Source of the DNA: Synaphobranchus kaupii
Lineage: Eukaryota > Chordata > Actinopteri > Anguilliformes > Synaphobranchidae
Direction: 5' to 3'
NCBI GenBank assembly: GCA_029718625.1
Contig: CM056380.1
Span: 101,004,193-101,068,192 of the forward strand
DNA: 64,000 bases
This document shows positions 25,666-40,208 of the stretch, in pieces. Position numbers and translations under genes: made by a program. Every line of letters starts with the position of its first letter. Position 1 is the first letter of the stretch. The notes below the pieces were generated by a model. It had not been told where the DNA came from. It was given only the letters and a program-made list of their open reading frames with translations, and made no database searches.

Positions 25666-26468
25666 TTGCACTTGTTTGAAAATATGATAATAATAAAAAT
25701 GTACTGCTAAATATTTTTATACACACAGCAATATATGAAAATGGCAATAATTTGGGTATTTGCCCACATGTGAATAGTTTTAATATCTTGATAATACATT
25801 TTAATATCTAATATATTTATGAAAATATATTAACAGTATATCCCATTTACATATGGGTACGTTCCCGTGGTTCAGGTGTCTACAATAACACTCCCAAAAA
25901 AAAACGTCTTTATATTCCCATTCTGAACAGCACAACGGCGAGAAGGCGCACAATACTGAACAAAATTGGTTCCTCTGACTGATGTAGCATTTGTAAATAC
26001 AACTTTCAATCCTATAGCAAGGTCACTTGTCTGTGTGGGCAAGTGAATAATCACTTCAGGCAGTCCAGAGACAGTGAAGTGATCGTGCAGGTCAGACTGG
26101 CATTTTACAAAGCCGAAGAGGGGGAGACAGAGGGGGGAGAGGGAATAAGAGAGGGAATGAGAAAGGGAATGAGAGACGGAAAGATCAGTCACCGCGGCTG
26201 ACAAGCGAAAAAGCGGCGGCTGCGGTATTTTCCGGAGCCGTGTGTATGCGGGTTACTATCTGTGCATAATGTCACGGTGTGTTTGTATGTGTGAGCGCGC
26301 CTGTCTTACCATCTTTACATACGGTGTGTGCGCTTACGCGTGAGTCGCGCCACGTTTACACGTTTGACTTCGCGGGCCCATGTGTATGCGCATGTATTCA
26401 GACTCGTGTCGGTGTATGCGCAAGCATTGCGCACGTGTCCAAGTAGCCTACTGTATGTGTTGCCTGGC

Positions 26469-26602
<134 letters not shown>

Positions 26603-26719
26603 TAAATGAGCAGGTGAGGGAGCTGCATACGATGTGGACCCTGAGCTGCCGTGATTACAGATTCTGCACCATAGCACCGAAACGCATTTAGCATTCTCTT
26701 TAAACAGATAGCCACGATT

Positions 26720-29700
26720 TGCATTTTTATCAGCTTTGTTCATGGACACGTTCATTAAAGCTCAGTGGAGGATTATGCTCAACGGCTCACACAACAGCCA
26801 CAGCAGCTGAGACACGCCGTTGCGTTCTGCAGGTGAGCACAGCTTCCTGTTTACAGTGCCATCCCAGACAGAGAAATCAACCTCCATCTATGACGCCAGA
26901 TATCATTTTCATATTCTAAATGTCGCTCTCCCCTTTTCCCAGAATGTGTTTTAATATATTCAGTGCTTTCAAATAAGATGGTTGAAATATGAAAGTGTCA
27001 GGGACAAGACTGTACAGGAAGATGATCCACTGCCAGCGCATTAAAGTGAAGTGTCTCATCATGTGCACAAGGCTGCGGACTACAGACTACATCATTATCT
27101 GGAGCAGGCCCAGCTCTACATCGGCAGGGATGTGAGAATTGGATTGATTTGCACCTGCCTTAACCTTAATCGCAGGAGTGCACTCGGAGTGACACGGACA
27201 CCTCGTTGACGTGCAGCGGCGACGCCGGCAAAAAATAAACTCACGCGCCGTGAATCAAAAGGCTGCAATTGTCCAGCGCTCTCAAAAGTCTCTTTTTTGA
27301 GAACTTGGTTAGCTACATCGCAAAGTGACCTGACTCAACAAAGACATTAAAACCAAGTCTTTCCCACCATTATGGAGACATAGCAAAGTAATGGAATATC
27401 TTAAAGATTAAGAAACGCAATCCTGTTCCCATTTTTTATTTTGGTTGTTTGGTCAAAATGTGCAAATGGATATGTAGACCCTATATTGGGGAGTATCCTT
27501 TTGCAACCTTACCTTTTTCAAGCTTCTTCTCCCAAATAAGGACTCGCCCGTTGTGTGTTTTGAGTTATCCTCGTGTCACTCACTGCTGCACATGCAGCAC
27601 TGTTGAATCTGCTGTATGTTGTGTTGCCTCTCCAATAATCTCCTTCAATGAACAGACCACGCGGTACTACATGACAACTTGTATCAGGTGGAGAAGAACA
27701 TCTCTCATTGATGACAACCTATAACCTGTGGGCACCTGGCATTAGGAGGAACTAGATGGGTGACCTGAAAAACCATAGCAACTTAATTCCCCAAACACCT
27801 GGTATGTACTGTGACTACAAATAGCTGGTCATAATTCAGTTTGTGACAAGAAACTAGTCAAATTCAAGAAATATATGCATTACTCATGTTTGGGCATGGA
27901 ATGGGCTCCATAAAATCATTCTACTTTAGTTATCTGGGCTGTAGGTTCTTGAGGTTCTTGTAGGTGTCTGAACATTAGGAATCATCACACCACTAGTCCT
28001 AGCAAACTCCAGCTACTGTAAATAACGCCAAGACCAAAATTATCTGGTCAACAACAATTATCTATTCAACAAACTGCTAGTGTCCAGTCGTTCGGGAGAA
28101 CGAGGGATTCACAGCACCTCATTCGTGGTGGTTTTAACCCCATCAGAAAGTGAAACACAGATGAAAGGAGATGCGCACCAAGCATGAGAATACGTTTCCA
28201 AGAGATTGGTGCTGAACAAGCAGGGATGGGACTGAGCTGGAGGAAAAGCGCAAAGCTAGGCGATTTACGCGGCGTTGATACATTTACAGGGATGATATGA
28301 CCATGAACCGAACGTGGACTTTTATAAGTGTTCTATATTTGCTAGAATGGGTCCAATATAAATTCCGTTCCAGGATACGGAGCTGCAGCATTTATCTTGG
28401 TTTTCGCCGGAGCTACGGCAACGTGTCGCTTTATTCCGTTTCCACAGGAACACCCAGAGCTGCTTCTGCACTTCTGGTCACTTATAGCAGGCCAAGGCTC
28501 TCCACTGTTTATATTTGCTGATGAATATTTCAATCATATCCCATTGCTTTGGCTTGTCCAAACCACACTTTCCCTGTAGATTTTACTGATAATGACCTTC
28601 CTTTTTTTTTCTTTTTTCGGCCTCTGACTGGAATCGGATGCATTTTTGCCAATCCCGTTGAGTCTTTTAATGTTCACATAAAATAAAGCAATCTTCTGCT
28701 GCCGAACCAGGCAGACGTGTCTGTTTGATTATCGCCAAGACATACAATGTTTTGTTTTTCGCTTTTGTAGGCTTTGAGCTTTCGGGGAAAAGGAGGACAT
28801 GGCTAAATACAAAATGTGCCAGAGAGACACAACCAGGCGCCACTGAACAGGTAGCCCAATTCAAGTTAGGCTACTCTTCAATAAAACGGTCTGACTTTAT
28901 CTTCACAAACCAGAGATCTGCGTTCAGGTTGGGCTGTCTTAGGGCACGGTCTTTATTTAAATAGGATATTCAAGATATCTCGCTATAACTTGAGGGCGGG
29001 GGGCAACTACGGTGTAGTTTACACACTCATGGTTCATTCCGAGGGCCGTCTTTAGTGTTCGAAAGCGATTAGCATACTGAGGGCAAAGGCCCTAATCTAA
29101 AAACAACAAATACTTTGCACTCTTGGCCAAACTTAGCATTTTTGGCATTGAAGAGGTCCGAGTTGGGTTTGGTGTTACAATAGAAGTGATTGTTGGGCTA
29201 AGACTGCGGAACATAGGCAGGGAGGAGTATTATGGTGTACCGTAAGATCCAATAACTCGGTGGAGGGGTAAACATTCCCCTCTTCATTTCCGTGAGGATG
29301 AGGCAGATGTAGGCCCAATAGCTGGATTTGTGTGCATGTCGTCACAAGTTCCAGTCACCCTCACTGGCATAAAAACTGCACAATTTCAGTAATCATTCGC
29401 TTTTCACAGCGTTTGCTTCTGTGCTTTTAAATGGGTCATTAATCAGCCATAGTGTGAATGGGTTTGGACTGTCGGAAGCTAGGGAGCCAAGGAAAATAAG
29501 CTTTCCTATTTAAGACAGGTCAGTGATGGAAGATGACAATGACCCCTAGTGGCGTGATATGCTAACTTCAGCTTATTTCTTTCTGAACCTCAACTTCAGG
29601 GTTTTAGACCATTTGTGGCCCCAAAATGTAATTTATATTTATGAATCCCGGATTCTTTCCCCTTTTTTATGAGACCAAATATGGGATTTTAATGCAAGTT

Positions 29701-32700
29701 ATTTAGTACCTTTGACTTACATTTTATTTAAAAAAACGTCTGTGGATGCTGGCTTCAGACCGCCCATAAACATTTCCTCAACAATGCAGTTTACTCCAGG
29801 TATCTTGGTGTCTGGCAGGCAACATTTTTACAAGCTCTGAGTTTGAACTTACACAGAGTCGTGGATGAACACTAATTAGTCTCAAACTCTAAAACAGAGA
29901 TATACACAGTCACAGGCTGGTTTCAAGCCCGGATCTTCTCAATAAATCAACACCTAGGCGAATTTAAATTCACAATCTCTCAGAGCAGCAGGAATTCACC
30001 AACAGGCATAAACTTCATAGAAACAAAATCAGCACCAAATTCCCAGCATCCATTTTATTAATTTGAATGGGGGTCACAGAGACAAACTCTCTGACCTATA
30101 GTGACTAAAATATAAAAAATAAAGGAATATTACAATGTAATATTTTTATTTTTCCATTATAAAATGTTGCCCTGATAGCTAGGTGAAGTGAATATCAATA
30201 AATATCTGAACCGAGGTTGATGGGGAAATTTGTGTATTCTGTCCTTTGTAGACCCGTCGGTCTGAGAAGGCGTTAATCTGCAACCGCCTCTCAATGTGAT
30301 GGAAGGTCCAGACAGTGGAAATCTGTGCAAGGGCATGGCGCAAAAGGACATGGTAGCAGCATGTATGGTGTGAAGTGTAGAGGGGAAAATAAACCTATCG
30401 CAGCGTCACAGCAAGCGCCGCCTGGAGAAAGCGCCCGTGGAACGTTATGCGGCGAGCCGATCATTCAACTCGCCTCAGTCACATTGTCAAAATGCCCTCC
30501 CCCCCAGTCAATTAAACCGCTGAGAGACAAAAGGAAAATATGAAATGTAAATCACCCCAGGATAATGCAAATTAATTGTGCTCTGTGTCATTCCTATCCA
30601 AATTATGATTAATTGAACATAAACAACCTGCGACAAAAGGGCTCGGGTTGATTTTCCATTTAAGCTGGGTTTGTGGAGTTTGTTTAATTCCCGTTCTGTG
30701 GCACTGATGAATGCAGTGGGCCCATCGACTCCACAGCCTTGTTAAATGCTGTTTGTTTATGGATCAGGACAATCGATGTGAATCTTCTTATGAGGTGGGA
30801 CCCAATCGCGGCCAAAGAGCCAGCAGACGGAGTTAACATGTCGGTTATTTCAGGCCTCTCCTCTACTAATGATCACGCTCCAGCCGGCCGCCCTGTAATT
30901 ATATTAATGACCAAACGTGCCAGGAGTGCAAAGAGGCGGCCAGCGAAACACTGATCAATTGTTCATTTTACAAAGTCAGTGAGACGTGTCAGAGCTGTCA
31001 ATAAGTGAATTAATTTATCTCCGAGCCTCCAGAGCACGACATCATATCCCTCCCTATCCGTCCCCCAGGATAGCCCTCTAACCTGTTTACTGCCAAATCC
31101 ACCCCCCACACACACGCACACGCACACACCCTACCCCTGCCCACACACACGCGTGCGTGCATGCACGCACGCACATACATACACACACACACCTTCCCAT
31201 GAAAACCATAGAACCATGTGACCCTCTCATCACCAATGCCCCTCTTCCAAAAAGGGTACTCAGTTCTGCTCATTCATACCTCCCCACAAGGGGGCATCCC
31301 TCTGTCCTTCTCCCAGATTCCCACATCACCCATGGCCCTGGATGGTGATGAACCTGTGGATTTGCTCATAGCCCTGGTGAACCCATCACCACAATGGAGA
31401 GAGGGTCAGATTCACACCACTCCAATATCGAAAAGAATTATTTGTAGGTTCTTGACACACAGAATGGGAAACGCATACCCCAGCGCAGGTACCGTCTGCT
31501 GTAACATGAAAAAGGCAAAACTCATCAAATAAGACATGCAATAGAATGCCTGCTTTTCTCTACCCACTTTGATTTTCATAGAAATTAATTGAAGTGACAA
31601 TGCATGTGATTACAAAAACACTCTAAATGCACGACGAGGATACAGTCCGGGGAATGCATTGCTTATGAACACTCAAAGATCTCTCAAACCGTGAATTAGA
31701 TCAGGTATTTCCTTTCATCGGAAAATGTCAAAAAAAATGGGACCACCTTGCCATTAAACGAAATGTATGCCATTTGATATGTTCTTTAATTTTCCAGAGA
31801 CGAACGCTTCAAGAAAAACCGGCTGACATTTGCATTTTCAGCCTTTATCTGGCCGGCATCAAGGACTTTTCCCCCCACTGCACTACGGCCCGGTAATTTC
31901 CACAGGCGATGCGATCATCTCTAAAAGGTGGCCCAACAAAGTCAGGTGTGATTCATTCTGAGCGACCCCTTATATGATACCAAATTAACGTGGAAAATTG
32001 CTTTTGTTTTTGGTGCATAATTTAAATGTTCCCTGAGAAACTATCAAAAGAAAGGACAGCCAAAACATCCCTTGCTGACAGGGTAAATGTTTGTGCACAA
32101 ATAACTCCCTACCAAGAAAGGTGTCAGCCACGGCTGCCTGAAATAAATGCAGTCTGACTCAATTAAGTGTTACTGTACACACCAGGCTTTAAAAATTAAA
32201 AGGTATTGCGCACTTTGAGGGGGGAATGCAACAATACTTCACAGTGGTGCAAAAATATGCCTTTTTTTCTGCTAGCCTACCTCTAATATGTAAGCTTCAT
32301 TTGTCCACCATTAGGCAACTGACATTGATACTCATACAAACCTAAATCCGTTCACTAGGCATCTGAAAGCGCGGGACAAGCACTGGAAGACAGCAGACTA
32401 ATCTTACATCCCCTCGTCAGTTTAACCCCTGTGTATCAGGAGACCAATCTGATGAGGTCACAGTCAACCTTTTACAGGGCAGGACAGAATTGGGGAGGGT
32501 TGCTATCCGGAGATTGGTGTGCATTTGTCGGCTCTGGCAGTGAGACAGAGGGAAGGAACGCCTGTTTGCGTTTGTCCCCGCTGCAGCGTTTGTCAGAAAA
32601 GCTTCATGGGTGAAGTTGTTTTACAACTATTATTCCACACAGCGGAACTGTATTATGATGAAGGAAGGTGTGTCAGGAGCAGCGGAAATAACTGCCGTCA

Positions 32701-33070
32701 GGAGCGCGTCCATTATACAGCGCTATACTTGCTGTTTCCCCCCATTCAGCGGGATTTAACCTTCTAATCTTAATATATCAATCATGGAGTCGGGAAGTGA
32801 ATCTGCTAATGCCAACAGAAAGCAGAGGCGAGATTTGTCGACCTGTTCGCAGCTGCTGTGTGCCATATTTATTGGACACTTTACCGGGCAGCCGGCCTCC
32901 TCATTCATTCGCGCTCACTGTCAAAAAAAAAAAATACGCACAGCTCCTCACATTTCTTCAACCGTGAAATCTTCCATCAGGGGAGGAGAAAATGTTGAAC
33001 CATAAAAATAGGCGGGGCTAATGAAGCACGGCTGAGTTTCTGTCCTCGCGGCTAATTTGGAGGGCCTCGT
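26720..33070. promoter_or_regulatory. Repeat-poor blocks with conserved-noncoding character
   Basis: Several stretches lack repeats and coding sense. They are dense in homeodomain, POU and octamer-like words: about 26710-26900, 30540-30960 (ATGCAAATTAATTG, ATATTAATGACC), 31790-31990 (GACATTTGCATTTTCAGCC) and 32780-33060. Such blocks upstream of a developmental or neural gene are commonly enhancers, here most simply of tafa4. This is a pattern judgement. A fish-mammal alignment would confirm or remove it. Confidence 0.3.
28346..28579 (+). other. Unrecognised hydrophobic open frame (78 codons)
   Basis: The frame opens after TTTGCTAG (a possible splice acceptor; an in-frame TAG precedes it) and ends at TAG 28579. 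It encodes a hydrophobic, low-bias peptide. Segments include GYGAAAFILVFAGATATCRF, HPELLLHFWSLIAGQGSPLF and IPLLWLVQTTLSL, which look like two or three membrane segments. An internal ATG is absent before GTT 28397. I know no family for it. It could be a chance frame, a decayed retrocopy or a single exon of an unannotated gene. No matching upstream exon was found. Confidence 0.2.
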
Positions 33071-34600
33071 AGAAGACGCATTGACATGCAGAGTGTAGTT
33101 TGGGAGGAGTGTGGGGAGTTAAAGCGGGACCGGAGAGGCTGTGGGGAGGAAGGCTGTCGGTTGCCGCTGCCTCTCAGATGTGGGAGAGAATCCTCGCTCC
33201 CTTCATTCAAAGTGAAGCTCAAAGGCAGGGCTGTGACACCAGCCCCCTACAAAGGGGAAAGGTCCAGGGGGGTTGAAAGTGGGAGAGTAATCTCTGTAGG
33301 ATTAACTGCTCCGCTTGACTCCAAATGTGGCTGTCAATGAGAATTAAGTCTCTGAACCCTTCCGAGCATCGAGGTCCACCCTCAATCAACCTATTGTATC
33401 TAACTGGAAAACTAATGGCATGGGTGCGTGGTGTTGATCTAAAGAGGAAGGGAGGAAAACGGGGAAATAAAGAGTTGAAATAGCCTACTTGCAAATAATG
33501 AGATGTGGGGTGGCGGTGATGCAGAGGATGAGAGATGAGGATGCATAACGATAAACATGATATAGTCCAAGAAATGCATTTGCGGCCATTTAAATTCACA
33601 ATTCCCTTCATCGAATGAGACACGTAAGGGTGTACATGCATAGAGATTTAGGTATAAAGAAACATGATTTATCTACCCTGTATCTCGGCACCCCTGCCAC
33701 GATTTCTTCTATCTTGCCCGCAACACTTCAAGCAGTGGACACAATGATAGCCTACTTTTGGATTCATGGAAACTGCACTCTGCGCCCATGAGTAGGCTAT
33801 ATTCTACCAGCTTCTTTTCAGTTTTTTCCCGATGGCGATCTAAGAAATGATTAAACCCAGCGAAAACCGCCGGATCAGCGGATCAACGTTGCGGACCACT
33901 CAATAGGTGTTACGAGGCACAGAATAGCGAACGATCGCCTTTTTAACCCTTCCGAGATCAATGTCCCAGTGTCTCACACTTTGCTCTTACTTTCCTTTAT
34001 GTAGATGCATAGAAAGATCATCGGTTTGTCGAAGTTGCCGAGCTAGCTTTAACTGCACATTTAGATTTTTCTCAACAACTCAGTCAGCAAACAAGGTAAG
34101 CTCAGCGAAACAATTCTTATAAATTAAGTCATGAACTCGCAATGAAAGGCAGTTTTTAAAAGAGAAAGATAATTTGCATGTTTCCGCTTCTGGAATTTGA
34201 CACGTTTGTCTGTAAGTATAGCCTAACCGTCCGGTGAGACAAGAATAGCAGCAACTGGATATTATTATCTATTAGTAGCATATCTGTTAGCCTACACCTC
34301 TCTCATTATTAAAAACGATTTTCTTAAGATGCACAATAATTCCATTTAATTATTTCCTCATAAAAATGACCGAGACTGGACATATCCCTGGCCAACCTTG
34401 GGGTTAAAAAGCGCCTTAAAATAAAAAACAGGCGTGAAGTCAATATAAACATCGATACACCAATTTAACAAGTAAAAAGACCTGCTTACCCGAATATATC
34501 AAATCGAAGACATTCTCGTCCGCGCAAACACAATGTAAGAAATCCGGGAAGGTCACAGTTGTGGCTTACTTTTCTCTACTTCACCGATTCCAATTACCGA

Positions 34601-34786
34601 ATGCAGGGCAACCCCAAAACCTGCCAGTCCATCGCGCGGAGACTGCAGTCGGACCTCTGGACGGGCGAGCTCAAAGCAGAGACGCCGCCGCACTACAGCG
34701 ACCTGTGGTCTCTTTATTTAGAAGTAGATGGTGCACAAATGTTGCCCATGTTACCGCTTTCCATCACAGGACAAGGAAGACAATGA
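34601..34786 (+). other. Unrecognised open frame with coding-like codon use (61 codons)
   Basis: It starts at ATG 34601 (MQGNPKTCQSIARRLQSDLW) and continues TGELKAETPPHYSDLWSLYL to a TGA at 34786. The first 40 codons have G or C at most third positions, unlike the AT-rich flanks. The bias fades after SLYLEVD, as if coding sequence ended there. No known domain and no clear donor site. It may be a small gene, a retro-fragment or chance. Confidence 0.25.
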
Positions 34787-37239
34787 AAAAGGCCGTTGAG
34801 GAAAGAGAAGTCACTTCTACATCCACATAAAAAGTAGGGGGAAAGTGAGTACATCCAAAAAGGCGCCTTTCAGATTCAGTTTTAAATATGTTCCTTGTGA
34901 GTTAATACGATGTGTTTTCTCTGCACGCGATAATGCCCGGACCCACTAACCACTGGAGAAAATGTGAATGATGGTGATGTTTGAGGTGATAGTTGCTCCC
35001 CGCACTCCTCCCCAGCTGAGATCGATTTGACAAGAGAATTGCAAACCTGCCCTCCCCATTCCGAACACGTGCGAAGCCCCCGCCCCCATTTTCCATATTT
35101 CAGTCCGCTAAGTGATGTCATAGTTTACAAGACGACTCTGCCCTAATGATGGCAAGCGGTGAATCTGGATAGGGATCAAATACAGGATGAGGCTATTTCA
35201 AAGAGTATTTGGAGTGTCTTTATGCGTGAAGCCCATCCATGTGTAAAAACAAGATTTATGGTCAGGTGAAATTGTGGAGTGAAATTGCGTGTGCAAATGA
35301 GCCAATGGTGAACCCTAATTGCACTCATTGTGTAAGGCATTCAAATGCATATGACATTCTTGTAACTCCTTCTCAAGCCATTGATGTCAAAACCTATGGA
35401 AAGTATACGGGAAGGAAAGGGCTTAAACGGATAATTACATTTTTAATTAACAAGGAAGTAAATCCCCAATAGCATATCCGTAGCCTATACCCTGTTGGCT
35501 CTTTCAAATATAAAAACATATTAACTATCTTGTTCTTTAGTGATGTATTCCCCGCCGACTAGGCTATTTAATGGTTTCCAAAAATCAGCGATATAGGTAA
35601 TGCGTTATCCCAGGAAATGCAAGGTTAGTTTATGTGAGATCGTAAATTACTGGGAGCCCTTCCGATATCTCTGCCCTGGTCAGATTTTTCAGATAATTCT
35701 AGTTTGTGGGGATAGGGACCAGTGGGCCTGATGGGAAGCCTTCTCAGTCATCGCAAAACTTATTAAACAACCATCTGTTATTTCCACATCCCAATCCTTT
35801 ACCATTCAAGAGATTACGCTTGCTTATCTCATGTTGGGACATGTGCGTATTAGGGAATCTGGTGCTTGTTGGTCTGTGTGCCCAAAGTGGTAATACGGGT
35901 ATGACGTTACTGAACACGGTGTGTGAGTCACACAGCTGTGCACGCTCTGGGTTTTCACAGCAGCTGAATATGAAGCCTCACCTGTTCATGCGCTATCCAG
36001 ATGTGAAATATAACACAAGACACAATATATAAAAAAACAATATTTATCTGCTATCAAACTGTGAGATAGGCCATAACATATGCAATCCTCACTGTGTGTG
36101 CTGCTCAACTATGAGGTATGACATCACTGTACCACGACTTTGCTTTGCCCATGAACCGAATATATACCTGTACGTAGTCAACTCCACCCAATCCTCTCAC
36201 ACAGTAGGGTACAACTAAAATGCAGGTGGAGCCTAGCCACCACAGCAAAACTTCTAGGGCTAATCGGTACATCTGGATATATACGTACTTCTATCAAAAA
36301 GAATACAAAAGCTCTAGATGGTATAATTAGAAGGTTACGATTGAGACACACAGACCTTTCATTAAAATGTATAGTATTTATTTTTTACAAACATGATTAC
36401 AATCCAGCCGCACGTAGCTGTACATCCAATTTCATTTAGTGATTTATTTTCAACATTGAACACATTTTATTTTTGCCAGATCTTTATCTCATAAAATATT
36501 TACTATCCACAATCTGGTGAAGACCCACCCTGGACTTTTTTATGACTTATTTTAAAGGCTCGATCAGCCAGAATGACTGCGAGATATACATTTAGTCTGA
36601 AAACAATCTTCCGGAGAAATGCACTCAATTTCCAAAGGAAGACGAATTGGTGCATTACCAGTAAGAATCAAGTCGTTCCGTGGTTGTGAGTTATCTATGT
36701 GACTAGCCAGGCCTACGAACATTTTTGAAAAGGAAATCTTTGGAAAGTTAGTATCCACAAAATATGACTCTAAGCAAACGAGAAATACTGAATTTAAGAA
36801 GGCCTACGCTATACGAAAGGGCGCCGAGTAGGCTTTTAAAGCTCGTAACGTGGTTCCACTTCTTAAATATATTCAAATAAAGGTTGTAGTTCATATATGT
36901 ATTATAAAATAAATGCTTGCACGAAGTTGTTACTGTTTCCCTGATCTTTCTGCAAGTCAATCTCAGATATGCTGAAATTTGATATTGGAATACTAAAGCA
37001 ATTTGTAAGCAAGAAGATAGACATTTTGCACATTCTAAGCTTTCATTTCAGGTTTTTGTAGTTGCCAATGATGATAAGCGAACGTATGTGCCAGAGATAT
37101 CTTCCTCACAAGGAAATGAAATGCATAATAGGCCATGGCAAGGTGATTTCAGCACCATGGACAAGGGATTAACATTCAGAATTGAATAATGGCTAAAGTA
37201 CACAGAACTCCACTTTTCACTTTTTCAATACTACCCATT

Positions 37240-37240
<1 letters not shown>

Positions 37241-37280
<40 letters not shown>

Positions 37281-37281
37281 G
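37241..37281. repeat. Poly-C/poly-A run
   Basis: About 29 C followed by ten A; length probably unreliable. Confidence 0.9.
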
Positions 37282-39257
37282 CTATATTAGCCTCATCTGC
37301 AAAAAAAATCCTAATTGACTTATTATCTTCATACATTAATTTCCCAGAGTGAGATGGGTCATGTCCTTGGATTATTGTCATTTTACACAACATTCCTTCA
37401 TTCCTTTGCCCAAAAGGTAGTGGAATGGGGCACTACCTGAGAGAGAAAAGGCCAGGAAGCACATCTTCTTAATATTTCCCCCACTTTAATTACACAGAAG
37501 AAAATATCATAATAATTTAAATATAGAATACGAACCGTAGCAAGAATCAAGCAAAATTGTAGGTTATCATCCGTGTATGGGAAGGTAAATTCTCACTGTA
37601 AATCTGAATAGGCCACAGCTTCCTTTGATTTTCACGCTGACATAGTCGAAAATACCCTGAATGGATTGAACCTGCTGTCCATACCCTTAATACTGTATTT
37701 CATTTGATCAAAAGCACTTACCACATCCACTTTGCCCCTTAGCTGGGAAACACTGTAACTCTCCAAAGGCATTGAAATACCCGACTGTACTGTGCAAAGG
37801 GATACAAAAGCCAGTCTCATTCTCTCTATGCCCTGTACAAATTTATTTGTACAGGTTATGCTGTTTGTTTGTATCAACATTTATTCCTGATAATCACTGA
37901 TCATGCTCAGCCTGGAAACTTTTGATTTGACTGGAGATAAATGCAGACAGAAATACGGAGAACTTGCTGAATAAGTGGAATTTGAGTAAAGGGCAGATTT
38001 GCAGACAGCTTGGGCTATAGAATGCCTACTGGGTGTACCGCTCTCCACAATAATTCCGTCAAAGAAAATATTACGGAGATATCTCGTCAGAACTAGATGA
38101 GTATTTTTTTATTCAATCAATATTTCCATATTTACCTAGGAAACTCACTCTCCAAAAGAAAAAAAAAAGGTTTCTTGCTTTGGCGGGTATTTGTAAAGTG
38201 GTAGGTAAAATGAACATGCTGTAATAGATTTTTTCTGTTCAGTGGTGAGGAGTATTTTCTCTAAGATAAATCACATTAGGCTGAGCCGAGATAGAACAAA
38301 AAAAAACAATGGACATTATGCATAAAGGCAAAGGGAAATGGACAGGAAAAGAGAGAGACAAGGAGGAAAATAATTTAAAAAATAAGGACAGTTTATGTAA
38401 CACTGTAAAGCCAGGAAACGGAACCACACAAACAGAAAAATTGTTCACATCGACTACCATGGTGGCGGTTTCATTAAGATAAATCTAGCTAAAGGAAAAA
38501 AGACATTGGCAAATCTAATCTTGTCTCTGTGAAAGGCCTGTGAAGCTACGCGGGCGACGTTAAAACAAATAAACAAATAAAAAAAACACTCTTCTAATGA
38601 TACAACTGTGCAATAAAAGTCGCCCTCACACTGATGCCTGGATCACACTCCCAGAACTGCGTGAGTCACTTCCATATCTGCACGGCGTCCCGGCGTCTGC
38701 TTTTGGGAGAAATCGCTCTCATGGCAAAGCATAACATCGGCTTTGAAATGCATATTTGATATGCATTCGGTTCCTCTGAGCCGGAATGTGTGGCGCATGT
38801 TAATATAACAAAGGGGCGAAAGTAATCCTACGACAGCACTTTCAGCTGAGACGCGCCATTACTTCTGATGAAAAGCAGGCCACCTGAGCAATGCCATCGC
38901 AGCCCGCACAGTGAGAGACGCTCCGTAAAGGAGGCTGAGGGGGCTTTCATTTGCAGTATTGTATAAGCCTCATCATTAACTCGGAAGCGAGGGAGGACGC
39001 AATCTTTCTCGGGCCGCGAGACCATAAGTCACCTATTACAGACTCTAATTACAATGGAAATGCGCAGAGACAGGGATCTTTGTGACCAGCCCACCGAGGG
39101 CTTATTACCGCAGTGTGGAGTGTGCCAGACACCGGCATCCCACAGCAGTAACAAACTGCCTGTGTGTTTGGCCACCTCTTCATTCATCTGCAGAGAGAGG
39201 AGGGGAAAAAAATGTCCTCATCCGTATCTATTAGCTCTACACACAGAGCAGAGGTAA

Positions 39258-39285
39258 TGCGCGCGCGCGCACACACACGCACGCA

Positions 39286-39345
<60 letters not shown>
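39258..39345. repeat. (GC)n(CA)n microsatellite
   Basis: Alternating purine-pyrimidine run: GCGCGCGCGC, then ACACACGCACGC, then about 24 CA units. A shorter copy with CGCGCGCGCG is at 39588-39618. Both are potential Z-DNA tracts. Confidence 0.95.
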
Positions 39346-39347
<2 letters not shown>

Positions 39348-40208
39348 ACTCTTTTTTTGTGCACCCATATATTCTTCACGTGTTTATATGTGTGTGTGTG
39401 TATGTAACATACATACATGAAATGCTGTTCTGACCCACACTTAATGTCTTTTGATGACTTTCATGCAGCTTTTCTCTTTGATTAGTACAACTGCTTACCC
39501 GTATACATGGATAATAACAGATGATGAAGGCAGAAGATGATCACCACCAGTAGGACATAAGTTCAGTACCCAGCTCCTAATATAGTTGCACACACACACA
39601 CACGCGCGCGCGCACACACACTTTCATACACTTGTCACATACATTAGGTATTCACTTTACAGTGACAGAGATGTGCCATACAGTTAGTAGACAACAGGAG
39701 CAGGAATTGACTTCCGTTTTTAAAAAATGGAACACTCATAACTTATTCAAAGTAGTTTTAAACAGCTAAATAATTATAATAATCCATTTCAGTTTGGAAT
39801 TCAAGTTTTTTTCCCCCCCATCGCTCTTTATGTATCCGTTTCATAAGCGTATAATCCCCAGGTGAAGAGAGAGAAAATTGGCAGATGCTTTACACATGCC
39901 ATGACGGTAATCATGAGTTGATTTCAGAAGTAGAGATCATTTAGTTTTTTCAGAGGTCAGCGTTTAGAATCTTGATAGGGGCCATGGATATAGCCAGGGG
40001 ACCCGTTCTGAGTTCCTTTCTACAAATTTCACACTATAGAGGAAGCATATTTCAAGTGTAATTTCACATTCACTTCCTCCTGTCCAATTCATTAAGTTTG
40101 GATCTTTAGACAGACATGCATACCCAGTGTACATAAATTATTGTGGATACTAGGGTATAATTTAAAGGTAATATTAAATAATTAATCTCACGCAATTAAT
40201 TATCAATG

